Assembly (NCBI RefSeq): GCF_000969905.1
Contig: NZ_CP009520.1
Location: forward strand, 1,488,001 to 1,552,000
DNA: 64,000 nucleotides
Origin: Methanosarcina vacuolata Z-761
Lineage (GTDB): Archaea > Halobacteriota > Methanosarcinia > Methanosarcinales > Methanosarcinaceae
Direction of reading: 5' to 3'
Shown in pieces: positions 55,148 through 64,000 of the stretch. A model generated the notes under the pieces. The model did not search any database, was not told the origin of the DNA, and saw only the letters and a list, made by a program, of their open reading frames with translations. Every line of letters starts with the position of its first letter. The first letter of the stretch is position 1. The position numbers and the translations under genes were made by a program.

Positions 55148-56089
55148 TCAAATTATCTTGTCCAGCATTCCAGTAATAAGCTGTAAGTCAATTCCTGTTC
55201 CACTGATTAGTAAGCGTTCTTTTTTATTGCCAAGTAACTTCTGTGTCCAGTCAACGAAGCCACCGTCTACAAGTTCTATACCTTCAACAGTAATCTTGAA
55301 ATTAATACCTTGATAGTAACTGTTTTCAGTTTCTTCTACATTCATTATAAAATCAGTATATGGATATATCTCGCGAAGATGGCAATGAATTCTATCAATA
55401 AATCCAATTTTATCAGTATAGCCATTTCTTACGTTCAGAGTTACTGTGAGTTTATGCCCTAATTTCTCTTCGAAATAGTTTATATAAAACTGCATATGTC
55501 TGGCTATTGCATCCTTTTCAAAACCATAAGACCCTCTGTTTTTGCCAGAACTAACAATAGTAAACAAGCTAAAATGAGGAACAAATTCGTCAGTCTTATA
55601 CATTTGTCCGCGAGTAACTCTGCAGGTTGCGGATAAATGGACAGGACTTTTTGTGTTATCAATGGTTTTATTCTTTATTCCATTTGCAAGGTATATGGCG
55701 AGCATATTGGTGCTGTCTGCAATTAGCTCCAATCCTCTTGTTGCGGAGATAACATTGTTTTGATCAACTTTAGCTATAACAGAACAGCTCCCCAAAAGGC
55801 TTGCAGGAGAAAGTAAAACTGATATAAACCCTGAGGCTTCTGCCATTTCGAGCATCATAATTTCTACTTTCTTGACTTTAATGGGATTAAGTTCAGAAGG
55901 CTTTACAAATCTGTTGGATTCATACTTGCTTAATATATCACTCGGAGTATTTTTATTCGTCATTTCTTTTGAAAGGACAAGCAAAAATGTGGTGATTTCA
56001 GACTGTGACAGCCTGGTTGTAAGTTCATTAATTAAGTTTTTGTTGCCTGCTTTTTCAAGTACATTTTCAATTATATTTTGCTGTTTCAT
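55148..56089 (-). CDS. Unknown soluble protein
   Basis: 313 residues from the ATG at 56089, chosen because GGAG overlaps the alternative GTG at 56095. I do not recognise the family. The chain is soluble. Segments such as SPVHLSATCRVTRGQMYK and YQGINFKITVEGIELVDGG recall a class II synthetase or HisZ-like catalytic core in outline only; the motif residues do not match well enough to call it. It stands alone. The frame is open over full length with ordinary codon use, so it is a real gene. Confidence 0.65.
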   Translation of the reverse strand: MKQQNIIENVLEKAGNKNLINELTTRLSQSEITTFLLVLSKEMTNKNTPSDILSKYESNRFVKPSELNPIKVKKVEIMMLEMAEASGFISVLLSPASLLGSCSVIAKVDQNNVISATRGLELIADSTNMLAIYLANGIKNKTIDNTKSPVHLSATCRVTRGQMYKTDEFVPHFSLFTIVSSGKNRGSYGFEKDAIARHMQFYINYFEEKLGHKLTVTLNVRNGYTDKIGFIDRIHCHLREIYPYTDFIMNVEETENSYYQGINFKITVEGIELVDGGFVDWTQKLLGNKKERLLISGTGIDLQLITGMLDKII

Positions 56090-56779
56090 TATCACTCCAC
56101 TCTAATTTCTTTTTTGTTTATTGAGAGGCATTGTCGGGTCAGTTGAAGAACACTTTCGAATATCTGGATTTTATCGACTTTAGGGATCAGTGGAACTGTT
56201 TATCCAACCATCCAGCATTTTTTCCATCCACACGTTTCTATCCACTTGTTTCTATCCACTTGTTTCTATCCACTTGTTTTCTATCCACTCGTTTTCCCTA
56301 TTTTTTACAGGCAGTCTAAACCTAATTACCGCTTACTACCAACAGTAATAGAAATTTTTGTTGACTTATCAGAAGCCCATAACCTATAATTGGAACTGAA
56401 AATCCTTATAGAGAATAACCGTCTCTAAGAGAGTGTCTTAAAGTGAATAGTGCCATATGAAACGGCGTTCCATGACCTGGGTAGACGATATTTATCTTCA
56501 TGCTTTCCATTTTTTAATACTGAGAGCTCATCCCATAACCAATTTTATTTTCACATAAAAAGAGTTTCAGAACCATTTCCATGATCCAAACCTCGATTGT
56601 TCATTAAACATTTGAAATTCAGAGAAGCAATTTTAAGTTTTGGGATGAGCTCTGATACTAAAATACGTAGAACACCGATAATGGAGCATCTCTAACTGCC
56701 TTTTTTATACTCTTATGGATTTAAGTAAGGTTATCGTAAAACAAAAGTTTTTGTGGTTGCAAAATCGGAGGATGGATAG
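56090..56779. other. Intergenic region with a MITE and short repeats
   Basis: A TTTCTATCCACTTG repeat runs at about 56224-56295. The 131-bp inverted-end element (56523-56653) fills much of the rest. No gene is supported. Confidence 0.55.
56523..56653. repeat. 131-bp MITE with IS5-like inverted ends
   Basis: AGAGCTCATCCCA at 56523-56535 and TGGGATGAGCTCT at 56641-56653 are perfect 13-bp inverted ends. They resemble the GAGCCTATCCCA ends of the IS5 element at 26226-27083, so this may be a non-autonomous relative. The interior is non-coding. Confidence 0.75.
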
Positions 56780-57214
56780 ATGAGTGCTGAGATCTATGAA
56801 GTTGTATTAAGTGATTTTGATGAGATTATCGAGCTTCTTAAGCAACTTTGGCCCGACAAAACATTGAACTGCAATGCATTAATGAAAATAATTTCCAATG
56901 GCATTGAATCTAAAGATAGTATCTATCTATGTGCTAAAGTTAATGATAAGGTAGTCGGGTTCTGTTCTTTGATAATTAGAGAGAGTCTCTGGCAGGAAGA
57001 TCTAGTAGGACATATAAATGAATTGATAATCGACAAATCATTTAGACGCATGAATCTTGGCACTGAGTTATTAGACACTGCTATTGCTGCCGCAAAGAAA
57101 AAAGGATGCAAACTAATCGAACTCGATTCGGCATTTCACCGTGAAGATGCACATAAATTCTATGAAAATATCGGCTTCACAAAGAGGGCATATCTTTTTT
57201 CAAAAGAAATATAA
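56780..57214 (+). CDS. GNAT-family N-acetyltransferase
   Basis: 144 residues with GGAGG upstream. VGFCSLIIRES is strand 4, INELIIDKSFRRMNLGTELLDTAI carries the acetyl-CoA loop (RxxNxG, usually RxxGxG), and KLIELDSAFHREDAHKFYENIGF is the typical C-terminal part of aminoglycoside/RimI-like enzymes. The Asn in place of Gly is a small oddity. The acceptor is unknown. A MITE follows 65 bp downstream. Confidence 0.88.
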   Translation: MSAEIYEVVLSDFDEIIELLKQLWPDKTLNCNALMKIISNGIESKDSIYLCAKVNDKVVGFCSLIIRESLWQEDLVGHINELIIDKSFRRMNLGTELLDTAIAAAKKKGCKLIELDSAFHREDAHKFYENIGFTKRAYLFSKEI

Positions 57215-57279
57215 CCCAAAGTCTCCTGGTATGACACTAAAGAGCACAAAGATAAACGTGCAAAAACTACTAAAAAAGA

Positions 57280-57381
57280 GGCTCTTCGTTGTTTTGTGTG
57301 GATATCCTCGTAATGTCTTCATAAAAACCAATGCGGTCTCGAATTGAAAATCATCTTATCCACAAGGAATGACGAAGAGCC
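57280..57381 (+). repeat. 102-bp MITE, copy B
   Basis: The same size and ends as copy A at 26020-26121 (GGCTCTTCGT...ACGAAGAGCC). About nine of 102 bases differ by eye. It lies between the converging GNAT and leuS genes, so it could form a bidirectional hairpin end. Confidence 0.88.
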
Positions 57382-57506
57382 AAAAAAGAAAAAAGGAAAG
57401 TAGATGCGGTGCACATTTTCTCAGTGCTTTTCGCATCTTTTATGGTTGTAAAGGTTTTTTGGTTTTAGATAAAGCAGTTTGATCAAATTCTCCTATTTAT
57501 CGACTT

Positions 57507-60407
57507 TTACTCTTTCTTTTTTCCTTCAATGTAAATTGCTGGCCTGAGAGGTTCAGCAAACCTTGACTTCTTTTCAGGGTCAAAGGCAGGAGAATCCGCA
57601 CTGTGGACTTCAACAGGGCAGCCAATCTCTTTTTCCAGGAAGGAAACCGATTCTTTCAAGAGAGCCTTTTCATCAATATCAGGGCCTGTAAGGATTTCAT
57701 ACCTGTCTGAGCTTCCGCTTTTGAACTCCGGAACGATTTTCTGTACAAACTTCGGGATCTCCTTGCCGAAGCGTTTGAAGTCGGGGTTTGCCATCAGCTT
57801 TTTAATAAGGGTGCCTACTTCGAGAGAGCATTCAAGCTGCATCTCGCAGGCGCACCTTATCGCTTCGGCTTTCCAGGCAGGAGCCGTGTAGAGGTGGACC
57901 TTCTGCGGGGTCATCTTTGTTACCCTTATAATCTCCTCAATGTCTTCCAGGGTTCCCTTTATCGTTTCTTCGGCAAGCTCCGCGCCGTCATCTATCAGAT
58001 CTTCATTATATAGCGGGTACTGGGCAAGAGAGACCGGGTCCTTATGCCCCATTGCTTCCCATATTTCCTCACAGAGATGCGGGGTAAAAGGAGACATAAG
58101 CCTGACCCAGTTATCCAGCACATAGTAGAGCAGGGTCTCTCCTCCCCTTCTCTGGTACCACTTAATATCGTTTTGCAGCAGGAAGAAAGAGTTCTGGATT
58201 GCTTCCCTTGTCTGGATAGAGTAAAGGGCTGCATTTGTATCCCGGATATAGTTCTGTATCCTCGAGAGTATCCAGCGGTCGATCTGCTTTAGCTCGGTGC
58301 TCAGATCTGCACGTTTTCCACTTTCTATGACATTCTTTGCAAAAGAATAAAATCTGTCCACCTGCCTTCTGGCAGACTCGATACCTGTTTTCTGCCAGTC
58401 TGCATCCTGCGTCTGTTCGGCTGTTGAAAGGATATACATTCTTGTTATGTCCGCTCCGTAAGTGCTGACTGCGCTTTCCATTGTCAGGATCGGGCCTTTG
58501 GACTTGCTCATTTTCTGTCCCTCAAGAGAGACAAAGCCGTTTACTGCAAGAGCTTTAGGCCACTTTTCCTCTTCAAAGAGGGCTACATGGTGGAATAGGA
58601 AAAAGAGCAGGTGGTTCGGGACAAGGTCTTTGCCTGAAGAACGCAGGTCAACAGGATACCAGTAATTGAAATGCCTGCGGATCTCTTCAAGAAGCTCAGG
58701 ACTGAGGCCAGTATCCGCACTGGCTGCTGCCAGATCGCCCTTTCCAAGCAGGACGTAGTCGAAGAATGACAGGGTAAGGTTTTCTATCTTCAGTTCTCCA
58801 CTTTCGATAAACCTGACAATAATATAATAGCTCATGTAAATTGTCGAATCCCCAAGGGATTCAATCAGCCATTCCTTATCAAAGGGAAGGTGAGTTCCAA
58901 GGCCTTTTCTGCGGGCGCAGGCTTTATCCTTAAGCCAGTCAATCTTGTTTTCAAACTCGACCCTGTACTCTTCGGGAATAACTCGCATCTGGTCCAGGCA
59001 ATTATAGACCTTTGCTTTCCATTCGGGGTTTGAATAATTAAGGAACCACTGGCCTTTGACCATGTTTACTACACAGGAAGTGCCGCAGCGGCAGACAACA
59101 GGTTCACTGAATTCGTAAAAGATCTCCCCGGCATTTGAGCTGATGAAGTCTTTTGTAAGGATATCCTTGATTTTGGAGACAGCCTGTCCTTCGTATTTTC
59201 CTGTAAGCTCTTTAAGTACTCCACCGTGGAACTCCCTTCTGTATACAATCTTTGTAGCTTCCTCGGCTTTCGGGTCTTTCTGGCTTGTAATTCCCATACT
59301 TTCAACGATTTCCTTTGCAGGGAATTCTCCGAATTCAGGCACCTTGATAAGGGAAATCAGTTTGATTTTCCTGAGGTCTTCGGTTATCCCGTACTCACTC
59401 AGGTCAACATCATAAAGGTCTCGAAGGGCCAGGTAGTCAAAAGGCGCGTGGGCAGGCACGCTCATTACTATTCCACTTCCGTTTTCAGGCCTGACAAAGG
59501 ATGCAGGAAGGGAAATTACTTCGTCATCTGTAACCGGGTTTGTGAGTTTTATTCCTATTATGGATTTTGCAGGCATGTCTTCAATATACTCGACTGTCCG
59601 GTCCGTAAAAGTCAGTTTTCTGAAAGCTTCTTTGCTGACAACCCAGAACTCCTCATTTCCGTCCAGTGTGACCTTTGCTTTTACATAAGTCACATCAGGG
59701 TTGACCCACAGGTTAGTTACACCGTACGTTGTTTCCGGCCTGAGAGTTGCACAGGGCAGGACCATGTCTTTATACCGGAACTTGATCAGCGTATATTCTA
59801 CAATGGTAGCTTCTTCCCCATGCAGAATATCGTGGTCCTCTACAGGGTTATTGTCGTTCGGGCACCATTTTACCGGATGGGAGCCTTTTACGATCAGACC
59901 TTTCTCCTCAAGCCGGATATACTGCCATTCTATGAATTTCTTATATGTCGGGTCAGTCGTTGTAAATTTGCGTCTCCAGTCAATGGAGTACCCGATATTA
60001 CGCATAGCTTTTTCTGATTCGAGCTTGAAATAATCAACAATTTTTTCAGGTGTATCGAGCGTAGGCAGGATGTCTCCGGGAATCCCATGAAGGCGTTCAT
60101 AAACATCCATGGTCTGAGGGTCCCGATTTGCAATCAGTTCGGCAAGACCCACAATGGGTGTACCTGTCACATGAAAGCCCATAGGGTAAAGCACGTTATA
60201 CCCGAGCATCCGCTTATGCCTTGCAACAACATCCCCTATGGTAAAAGTCCGGGTATGCCCTGCATGCAGGTTCCCGTTCAGGTAGGGGTAAGGGATGGTT
60301 ATAAAAAACTTTTCTCGCTTATCGGGCTCGGCCTGGAAAATCTGGCTCTCATTCCACTTTTTTTGCCATTTCTTTTCGATCTCGTGAGGCTTATAATCCT
60401 GCTCCAT
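57507..60407 (-). CDS. leuS: Leucyl-tRNA synthetase
   Basis: 966 residues, archaeal/eukaryotic-type. The class I signature HIGH appears as HAGH (about 48-51) and KMSKS as KMSKSKG. The CP1 editing insertion is present (EEATIVEYTLIKFRYKD and DEVISLPASFVRPENGSGIVMSVPAHAPFDYLAL with the editing-site Asp). The C-terminal anticodon-binding part ends with a basic tail. It charges tRNA-Leu in the cytoplasm. The start ATG has only a weak ribosome binding site. Repeat DNA lies upstream of it. Confidence 0.96.
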   Translation of the reverse strand: MEQDYKPHEIEKKWQKKWNESQIFQAEPDKREKFFITIPYPYLNGNLHAGHTRTFTIGDVVARHKRMLGYNVLYPMGFHVTGTPIVGLAELIANRDPQTMDVYERLHGIPGDILPTLDTPEKIVDYFKLESEKAMRNIGYSIDWRRKFTTTDPTYKKFIEWQYIRLEEKGLIVKGSHPVKWCPNDNNPVEDHDILHGEEATIVEYTLIKFRYKDMVLPCATLRPETTYGVTNLWVNPDVTYVKAKVTLDGNEEFWVVSKEAFRKLTFTDRTVEYIEDMPAKSIIGIKLTNPVTDDEVISLPASFVRPENGSGIVMSVPAHAPFDYLALRDLYDVDLSEYGITEDLRKIKLISLIKVPEFGEFPAKEIVESMGITSQKDPKAEEATKIVYRREFHGGVLKELTGKYEGQAVSKIKDILTKDFISSNAGEIFYEFSEPVVCRCGTSCVVNMVKGQWFLNYSNPEWKAKVYNCLDQMRVIPEEYRVEFENKIDWLKDKACARRKGLGTHLPFDKEWLIESLGDSTIYMSYYIIVRFIESGELKIENLTLSFFDYVLLGKGDLAAASADTGLSPELLEEIRRHFNYWYPVDLRSSGKDLVPNHLLFFLFHHVALFEEEKWPKALAVNGFVSLEGQKMSKSKGPILTMESAVSTYGADITRMYILSTAEQTQDADWQKTGIESARRQVDRFYSFAKNVIESGKRADLSTELKQIDRWILSRIQNYIRDTNAALYSIQTREAIQNSFFLLQNDIKWYQRRGGETLLYYVLDNWVRLMSPFTPHLCEEIWEAMGHKDPVSLAQYPLYNEDLIDDGAELAEETIKGTLEDIEEIIRVTKMTPQKVHLYTAPAWKAEAIRCACEMQLECSLEVGTLIKKLMANPDFKRFGKEIPKFVQKIVPEFKSGSSDRYEILTGPDIDEKALLKESVSFLEKEIGCPVEVHSADSPAFDPEKKSRFAEPLRPAIYIEGKKKE

Positions 60408-60462
60408 TCATGTTCACGCCCATTGATTATTCTTATATTGAAAAAATTTGATCCGATTAAAT

Positions 60463-60692
60463 TTGATATTACCAAAAGAATTTGATAAACCGTCTGAATT
60501 TGATATTACCAAAAGAATTTGATAAACCGTTTGAATCTGAATAATAGTCTGAATCTGAATAATAGTCTGAATCTAAATAACAGTCTGAATCTAAATAACA
60601 GTCTGAATCTAAATAACAGTCTGAATCTAAATAACAGTCTGAATCTAAATAACAGTCTGAATCTAAATAATAGTCTGAATCTAAATAACAGT
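60463..60692. repeat. Tandem repeats upstream of leuS (37-bp x2, then 18-bp x9)
   Basis: A 37-bp unit is duplicated at 60463-60536, merging into about nine copies of GAATCTAAATAACAGTCT from 60533 to 60692. The Leu-Asn-rich frame over it is not a gene. No other feature is seen in 60408-60835. Confidence 0.9.
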
Positions 60693-60835
60693 AAGAGGTT
60701 TCTGGAAGTTATAACCTCTCCCAGTAAACCATGAGGGATTGAAGGAGCCGGATTTCGGCCAGGTCAATCTTTCTACTATTATCTTCTACGATTATTTATT
60801 CCACTATTATTCCTAATGTTAGCGGTTTTCAGATC

Positions 60836-62053
60836 TTATTCTGCCTTTCCAAAGATAGCTTTCCGGATGGCTTCTATATTTGCATCCACAACAGTAGGCT
60901 TTTCGCAGACGTCAATTACAGTCTGCGGGTCTTTAAGCAGGTGTCCTGTAGTAATACAGACAACGGTCTCGTCTTTGCTTATAACACCCATATCAACAAG
61001 TTTCTTAAGCCCTGCAACCGAAGCTGCACTTGCAGGTTCGACACCTATTCCTTCAAGTCTTGCAAGGTCTTTCTGGGCTGCAAGGATTTCTTCATCAGTA
61101 ACGGATTCTGCAGTCCCACTGGATTCCCTGATGGCAGCAAGGGCCTTTTTCGCATTGACAGGGTTTCCTATCCTGATTGCTGTTGCAACGGTTTCGGGGT
61201 TTTCCTCTGGAGTTATTTCAGGAGCCCCACTCTTTATGGCATTTACAATCGGGCAGGAGCCTGCGGCCTGAATCCCGGTCATCTTCGGGAGCGAATCCGT
61301 TATGCCAAGCTTCTTAAACTCCCTGAAGCCCTTCCAGATAGCTGTAATATTTCCTGCATTTCCTACGGGCAGGACAACTCTGTCAGGTACTTTGAAACCG
61401 AGCTGGTCTGCAATCTCAAAACCGATAGTTTTCTGACCTTCCAGCCTGTAGGGGTTGATCGAGTTTAAGAGATAGATTTTTTCCTGGGAACAAAGAGTAC
61501 GTACAAGGGCAAGCGCATCGTCAAAATTTCCGCGAATGCTGAGGACCTTTGCTCCGTGCATCAGGGCCTGGGCTACTTTTCCAAGAGCGACTTTTCCTGC
61601 AGGCAAAAGTACTATTACAGGAATCCCGGCTTTTGCCCCATAGATTGCAAGGGCTGCCGAAGTGTTTCCTGTAGATGCGCAGGCAACGGTATTCATGCCA
61701 AGTTCAAGTGCTTTTGTAACTCCTACAGTCATCCCCCTGTCCTTAAAAGAGCCCGTCGGGTTCATACCTTCATGCTTTACGTAAAGCTCTTTAATTCCAA
61801 TTTTTTCAGCCAGACGGTCGCATTTGTAAAGGGGAGTTCCGCCTTCCCTGATAGTTACAGGCTCTCTTTCAATAGGAAGAAGTTTTGCGTACTTCCAGAC
61901 CGAAGGGCATTCGGTCTTAAGTTTTTCCATGTCAATTTTTATTGAGGAATAGTCATAAATTACATCAAGCAGCCCACCACATTTGCTGCATGTATAGATT
62001 ACTTCGTCTTTGGAATACTCTGCACCGCATTCGATACATTTAAGATGATACAT
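60836..62053 (-). CDS. thrC: Threonine synthase
   Basis: 405 residues with AGGAGT before the ATG. The N-terminus has a zinc-ribbon (CIEC, then CSKCGG), as in archaeal threonine synthases. The PLP lysine is in NPTGSFKDRG (Lys104). STGNTSAALAIYGA is the phosphate-binding segment, and PVGNAGNITA the second PLP loop. It converts O-phosphohomoserine to threonine. Its upstream region is AT-rich. leuS lies downstream on the same strand across a repeat block, so a separate transcript is likely. Confidence 0.94.
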   Translation of the reverse strand: MYHLKCIECGAEYSKDEVIYTCSKCGGLLDVIYDYSSIKIDMEKLKTECPSVWKYAKLLPIEREPVTIREGGTPLYKCDRLAEKIGIKELYVKHEGMNPTGSFKDRGMTVGVTKALELGMNTVACASTGNTSAALAIYGAKAGIPVIVLLPAGKVALGKVAQALMHGAKVLSIRGNFDDALALVRTLCSQEKIYLLNSINPYRLEGQKTIGFEIADQLGFKVPDRVVLPVGNAGNITAIWKGFREFKKLGITDSLPKMTGIQAAGSCPIVNAIKSGAPEITPEENPETVATAIRIGNPVNAKKALAAIRESSGTAESVTDEEILAAQKDLARLEGIGVEPASAASVAGLKKLVDMGVISKDETVVCITTGHLLKDPQTVIDVCEKPTVVDANIEAIRKAIFGKAE

Positions 62054-62305
62054 TAAATTACTCCTGTTTATGATAATTTTTCCTGTGTATGGTATTTTGA
62101 ATAATTCGGATGCCTGCTTTATGCTTCGTCCGTTTCAGGTTAGTACAACCTGGAATTTATTTCAGTATAATCTGGATTTCGGATTTGTGTAATATTTGTG
62201 TAATATTATAGTTCAATTAGTATAATATTATAGTTTAATAATATTTTGTATCCTTTATACTCTACTTGCTTTTAAATTATACTGTTTTTTGAAATTGTAC
62301 GGTTT

Positions 62306-62614
62306 TCAGGCTTTATACTTTATAATAGTTCCGTAACAGCAGCCATATAAAGCATACTCAATCCCACGGGAATTCAGCAACTCTGAAATGTACTTGGGCT
62401 TTTTATCTACTTTATATATATTTATATAACTAAACTGGGCCTGAAAGATAAAAAAAGGTATCCTCTTCAAATACAATGGAGTTTTTTCAACTCGAAAAAT
62501 GTGCAGCAATTTTATCATACAGTTATGAAGTTTAATCCATTGCTTGAAGTCGTTTTTGAAACTTAGATCTATTTTTAAATTTTCAGCAAATACATGAAAT
62601 TTACTTTTACTCAT
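62306..62614 (-). CDS. Hypothetical protein, low support
   Basis: 102 codons with no domain I recognise and a weak ribosome binding site. A TATA-like stretch on the minus strand (TTATATATTTTA, near 62727-62740) about 115 bp upstream gives slight support. The 93-nt element lies between that stretch and the start codon. It could be a real short gene or a relic. Confidence 0.3.
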   Translation of the reverse strand: MSKSKFHVFAENLKIDLSFKNDFKQWIKLHNCMIKLLHIFRVEKTPLYLKRIPFFIFQAQFSYINIYKVDKKPKYISELLNSRGIEYALYGCCYGTIIKYKA

Positions 62615-62640
62615 GAAATTCCGAAAATAATTAAAATCAC

Positions 62641-62733
62641 TTCATTGGTCATCGGTTAAGGAATTTTCTTGCCAAAAAACTATCAAGTTTTCATTAGAAA
62701 CCGGCTGTAAATTTTCGCTTCTTTGCATAAAAT
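62641..62733 (-). other. 93-nt conserved intergenic element, copy B
   Basis: Matches copy A at 45652-45744 (opposite strand) with no gaps. It lies directly upstream of the dubious frame at 62306-62614 and could be its leader or a separate RNA. The rest of 62615-62900 holds nothing I recognise. Confidence 0.6.
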
Positions 62734-62900
62734 ATATAACCTGTTACAGCCCGCTACTATTAAACTATTTAACAAACGTCATGGGAAGGGACGTAGTTTT
62801 CACAATCTCTTACTTAACCAAAGACGCATGAAAATCACTTCAATTCCGATCCTTAAAGCCTGAAGATTGCTTCTGATCTTTCCTGATTTCAATCTACAGG

Positions 62901-63776
62901 TCAGGATCTTTTTACATTTCGGGTTATATCTTCTATAATGCCCTGGAAATGAGTAACTTCTCCTTCCTCATTGCGCTGGATAAAGGTTTTCTCGTCAATC
63001 CAGCGGACGTCAGCAGTCTTAGTAAGAATCCGGTACTGGCGGTTGAATTCCTTTCCCCCTTCTTCACAATTTTCCTCAAGTTCAAGTTCCACAAGGAGCA
63101 GGTCTTCGGGATGGATTATCTTCCCGTAAAGGATTTTTCCGGAAAGGAAGTCATCTGGAGCGTACCCAAACTGCCTGACATTCTCAGACACATATAACGT
63201 AGGCCAGTATTTTTCAGCTTTCCAGAGAAACACTACCATCGGGCTATTGTTAATTACGGTTTCAAGGACCTTTTGCCGCTCAAGGAGAGCTTTTTGTTTT
63301 TCCATGAGGGCTTTCTGGCTTTGAAGAGCATCCTTCAGAGCCTTTTCATTTTTAATCTCCTGAGTAACGTCCCTGACTATTCCCTGAAAATTCACTACAT
63401 TTCCATTTTCATCACGCTGGATAAAGGTCTTTTCTTCTACCCATCGGACTTCCCCCTTTCCGGTAAGAATCCTGTACCGCTGTACAAAGCTTTCATTTCC
63501 AGCCTCACAGCATCGGGTAAGTTCCTTTCTAACCTTATCTATATCTTCGGAGTGGACTATGTCTGCATACACCATCCTTCCTGTAAGGAAATCTTCTGCG
63601 CTGTATTCAAGCTGGGTTACGTTTTCCGAAACGTACCTGGCAGGCCATTTTTTATCCGGAGCCCAGAGAAAAGCCATAACAGGACTGTTATTAATTACGG
63701 TTTCCAGAACTTGCTGTCTTTCCAGTGCTTCACCAAGAATCAGTTCGTCGCTTTCAGCCAGTTGATTGAATCCCAT
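62901..63776 (-). CDS. Two-PAS-domain protein without an output domain
   Basis: 291 residues with GGAGAGGT upstream. Two similar PAS/PAC units (about 18-140 and 168-290) share VLETVINNSPVM(A)FLW at the start, a WPxxYVSENV motif and a PAC ending (NFQGIVRDVTQE; HFQGIIEDIT). A coiled-coil-like Lys/Gln stretch (about 143-168, LQSQKALMEKQKALLERQK) joins them. No kinase, cyclase or DNA-binding domain follows, so it probably acts by contact with a partner protein. The ligand is unknown. It faces an unknown gene at the window edge. Confidence 0.87.
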   Translation of the reverse strand: MGFNQLAESDELILGEALERQQVLETVINNSPVMAFLWAPDKKWPARYVSENVTQLEYSAEDFLTGRMVYADIVHSEDIDKVRKELTRCCEAGNESFVQRYRILTGKGEVRWVEEKTFIQRDENGNVVNFQGIVRDVTQEIKNEKALKDALQSQKALMEKQKALLERQKVLETVINNSPMVVFLWKAEKYWPTLYVSENVRQFGYAPDDFLSGKILYGKIIHPEDLLLVELELEENCEEGGKEFNRQYRILTKTADVRWIDEKTFIQRNEEGEVTHFQGIIEDITRNVKRS

Positions 63777-64000
63777 AGCTACTACCTCTCCACCAACCCT
63801 TCTGGATACAAAATCTTTTTACCGCCTCAGGTAATATACACTTTTCAAATCCTTAAGCAATATATAATATATTTTGACATCTTATAAATCATGTCTTTCT
63901 GCACACAGGAGGAATGTTCTGAGTTCCAGACTCGCAGCAGGAAATAAAGAAGATGCCTGGGAAATGGAAAAATCCGGGGAGAAAACATCTGACATTGTAC
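63777..64000. other. Window edge; possible start of a plus-strand gene
   Basis: AGGAGG at 63907-63912 is a strong ribosome binding site. The nearest open frame continues to the end of the window (SSRLAAGNKEDAWEMEKSGEKTSD), but it lacks an ATG there; CTG at 63919 would be the start. It may continue outside the window. Confidence 0.3.

Noticed and set aside
60519-60734. 71-codon Leu-Asn-Ser repeat frame
   Set aside because: It is a translation of an 18-bp tandem repeat.

Overview
The window comes from a Methanosarcina-type methanogenic archaeon; I cannot settle the species. Evidence: a dimethylamine methyltransferase gene (mtbB) with an in-frame amber codon at the pyrrolysine position, a methanogen aquaporin, archaeal pyruvoyl arginine decarboxylase and deoxyhypusine synthase, PGF-CTERM surface proteins, TATA-box promoters, and long AT-rich intergenic regions full of short tandem repeats.

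Layout. 1-6 kb: end of a MATE exporter, two related PGF-CTERM surface proteins, a stranded PGF-CTERM tail and an alpha/beta hydrolase. 6.6-15 kb: aquaporin, a DUF2193-type protein, a probable winged-helix protein, an IS5 relic, pyruvoyl arginine decarboxylase, deoxyhypusine synthase, and two overlapping helix-turn-helix genes that end at a hairpin. 15-17 kb: an IS4-superfamily (IS1634-like) element with a 77-bp duplication across its right end. 17-26 kb: a phosphodiesterase, a SAM methyltransferase, and a five-gene peptide/nickel ABC transporter operon. 26-27.1 kb: a MITE and an IS5 element with 17-bp terminal repeats. 27.2-31.2 kb: mtbC, mtbB and an APC permease, forming a dimethylamine module. 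31.8-38.2 kb: an AT-rich accessory stretch with a GNAT, an HNH endonuclease, a threefold tandem array of membrane-protein genes, a pentapeptide-repeat protein, a hexapeptide acetyltransferase and a SET-domain protein. 38.4-50 kb: a cobalt locus with a huge exported, membrane-anchored CobN-like protein divergent from cbiM-cbiN, then a histidine-rich CDF transporter, cbiQ and cbiO. 50-57 kb: a 59-codon gene missed by a 60-residue cutoff, a DsrE-like protein, a CPBP protease/MFS pair, an unknown protein and a GNAT. 57.5-63.8 kb: leuS, thrC and a two-PAS protein.

How it fits together. MtbB moves a methyl group from dimethylamine to the corrinoid of MtbC, and the permease downstream probably imports the amine. 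That route needs cobalt, which the CbiMNQO locus and perhaps the CobN-like surface protein would supply. Methanogenesis also needs nickel for F430, a possible cargo of the 20-26 kb transporter. Arginine decarboxylase makes agmatine, a polyamine precursor, and deoxyhypusine synthase uses a polyamine to modify aIF5A.

The most useful hidden signals are: the read-through amber codon in mtbB, which splits the gene in a naive ORF call; the CobN-like surface protein beside a cobalt importer; an ungapped 93-nt element (about 77% identical by eye) shared by two distant intergenic regions; a 102-bp MITE family present three times; a 131-bp MITE with IS5-like ends; and the hidden 59-residue gene. I found no tRNA, rRNA or CRISPR array.
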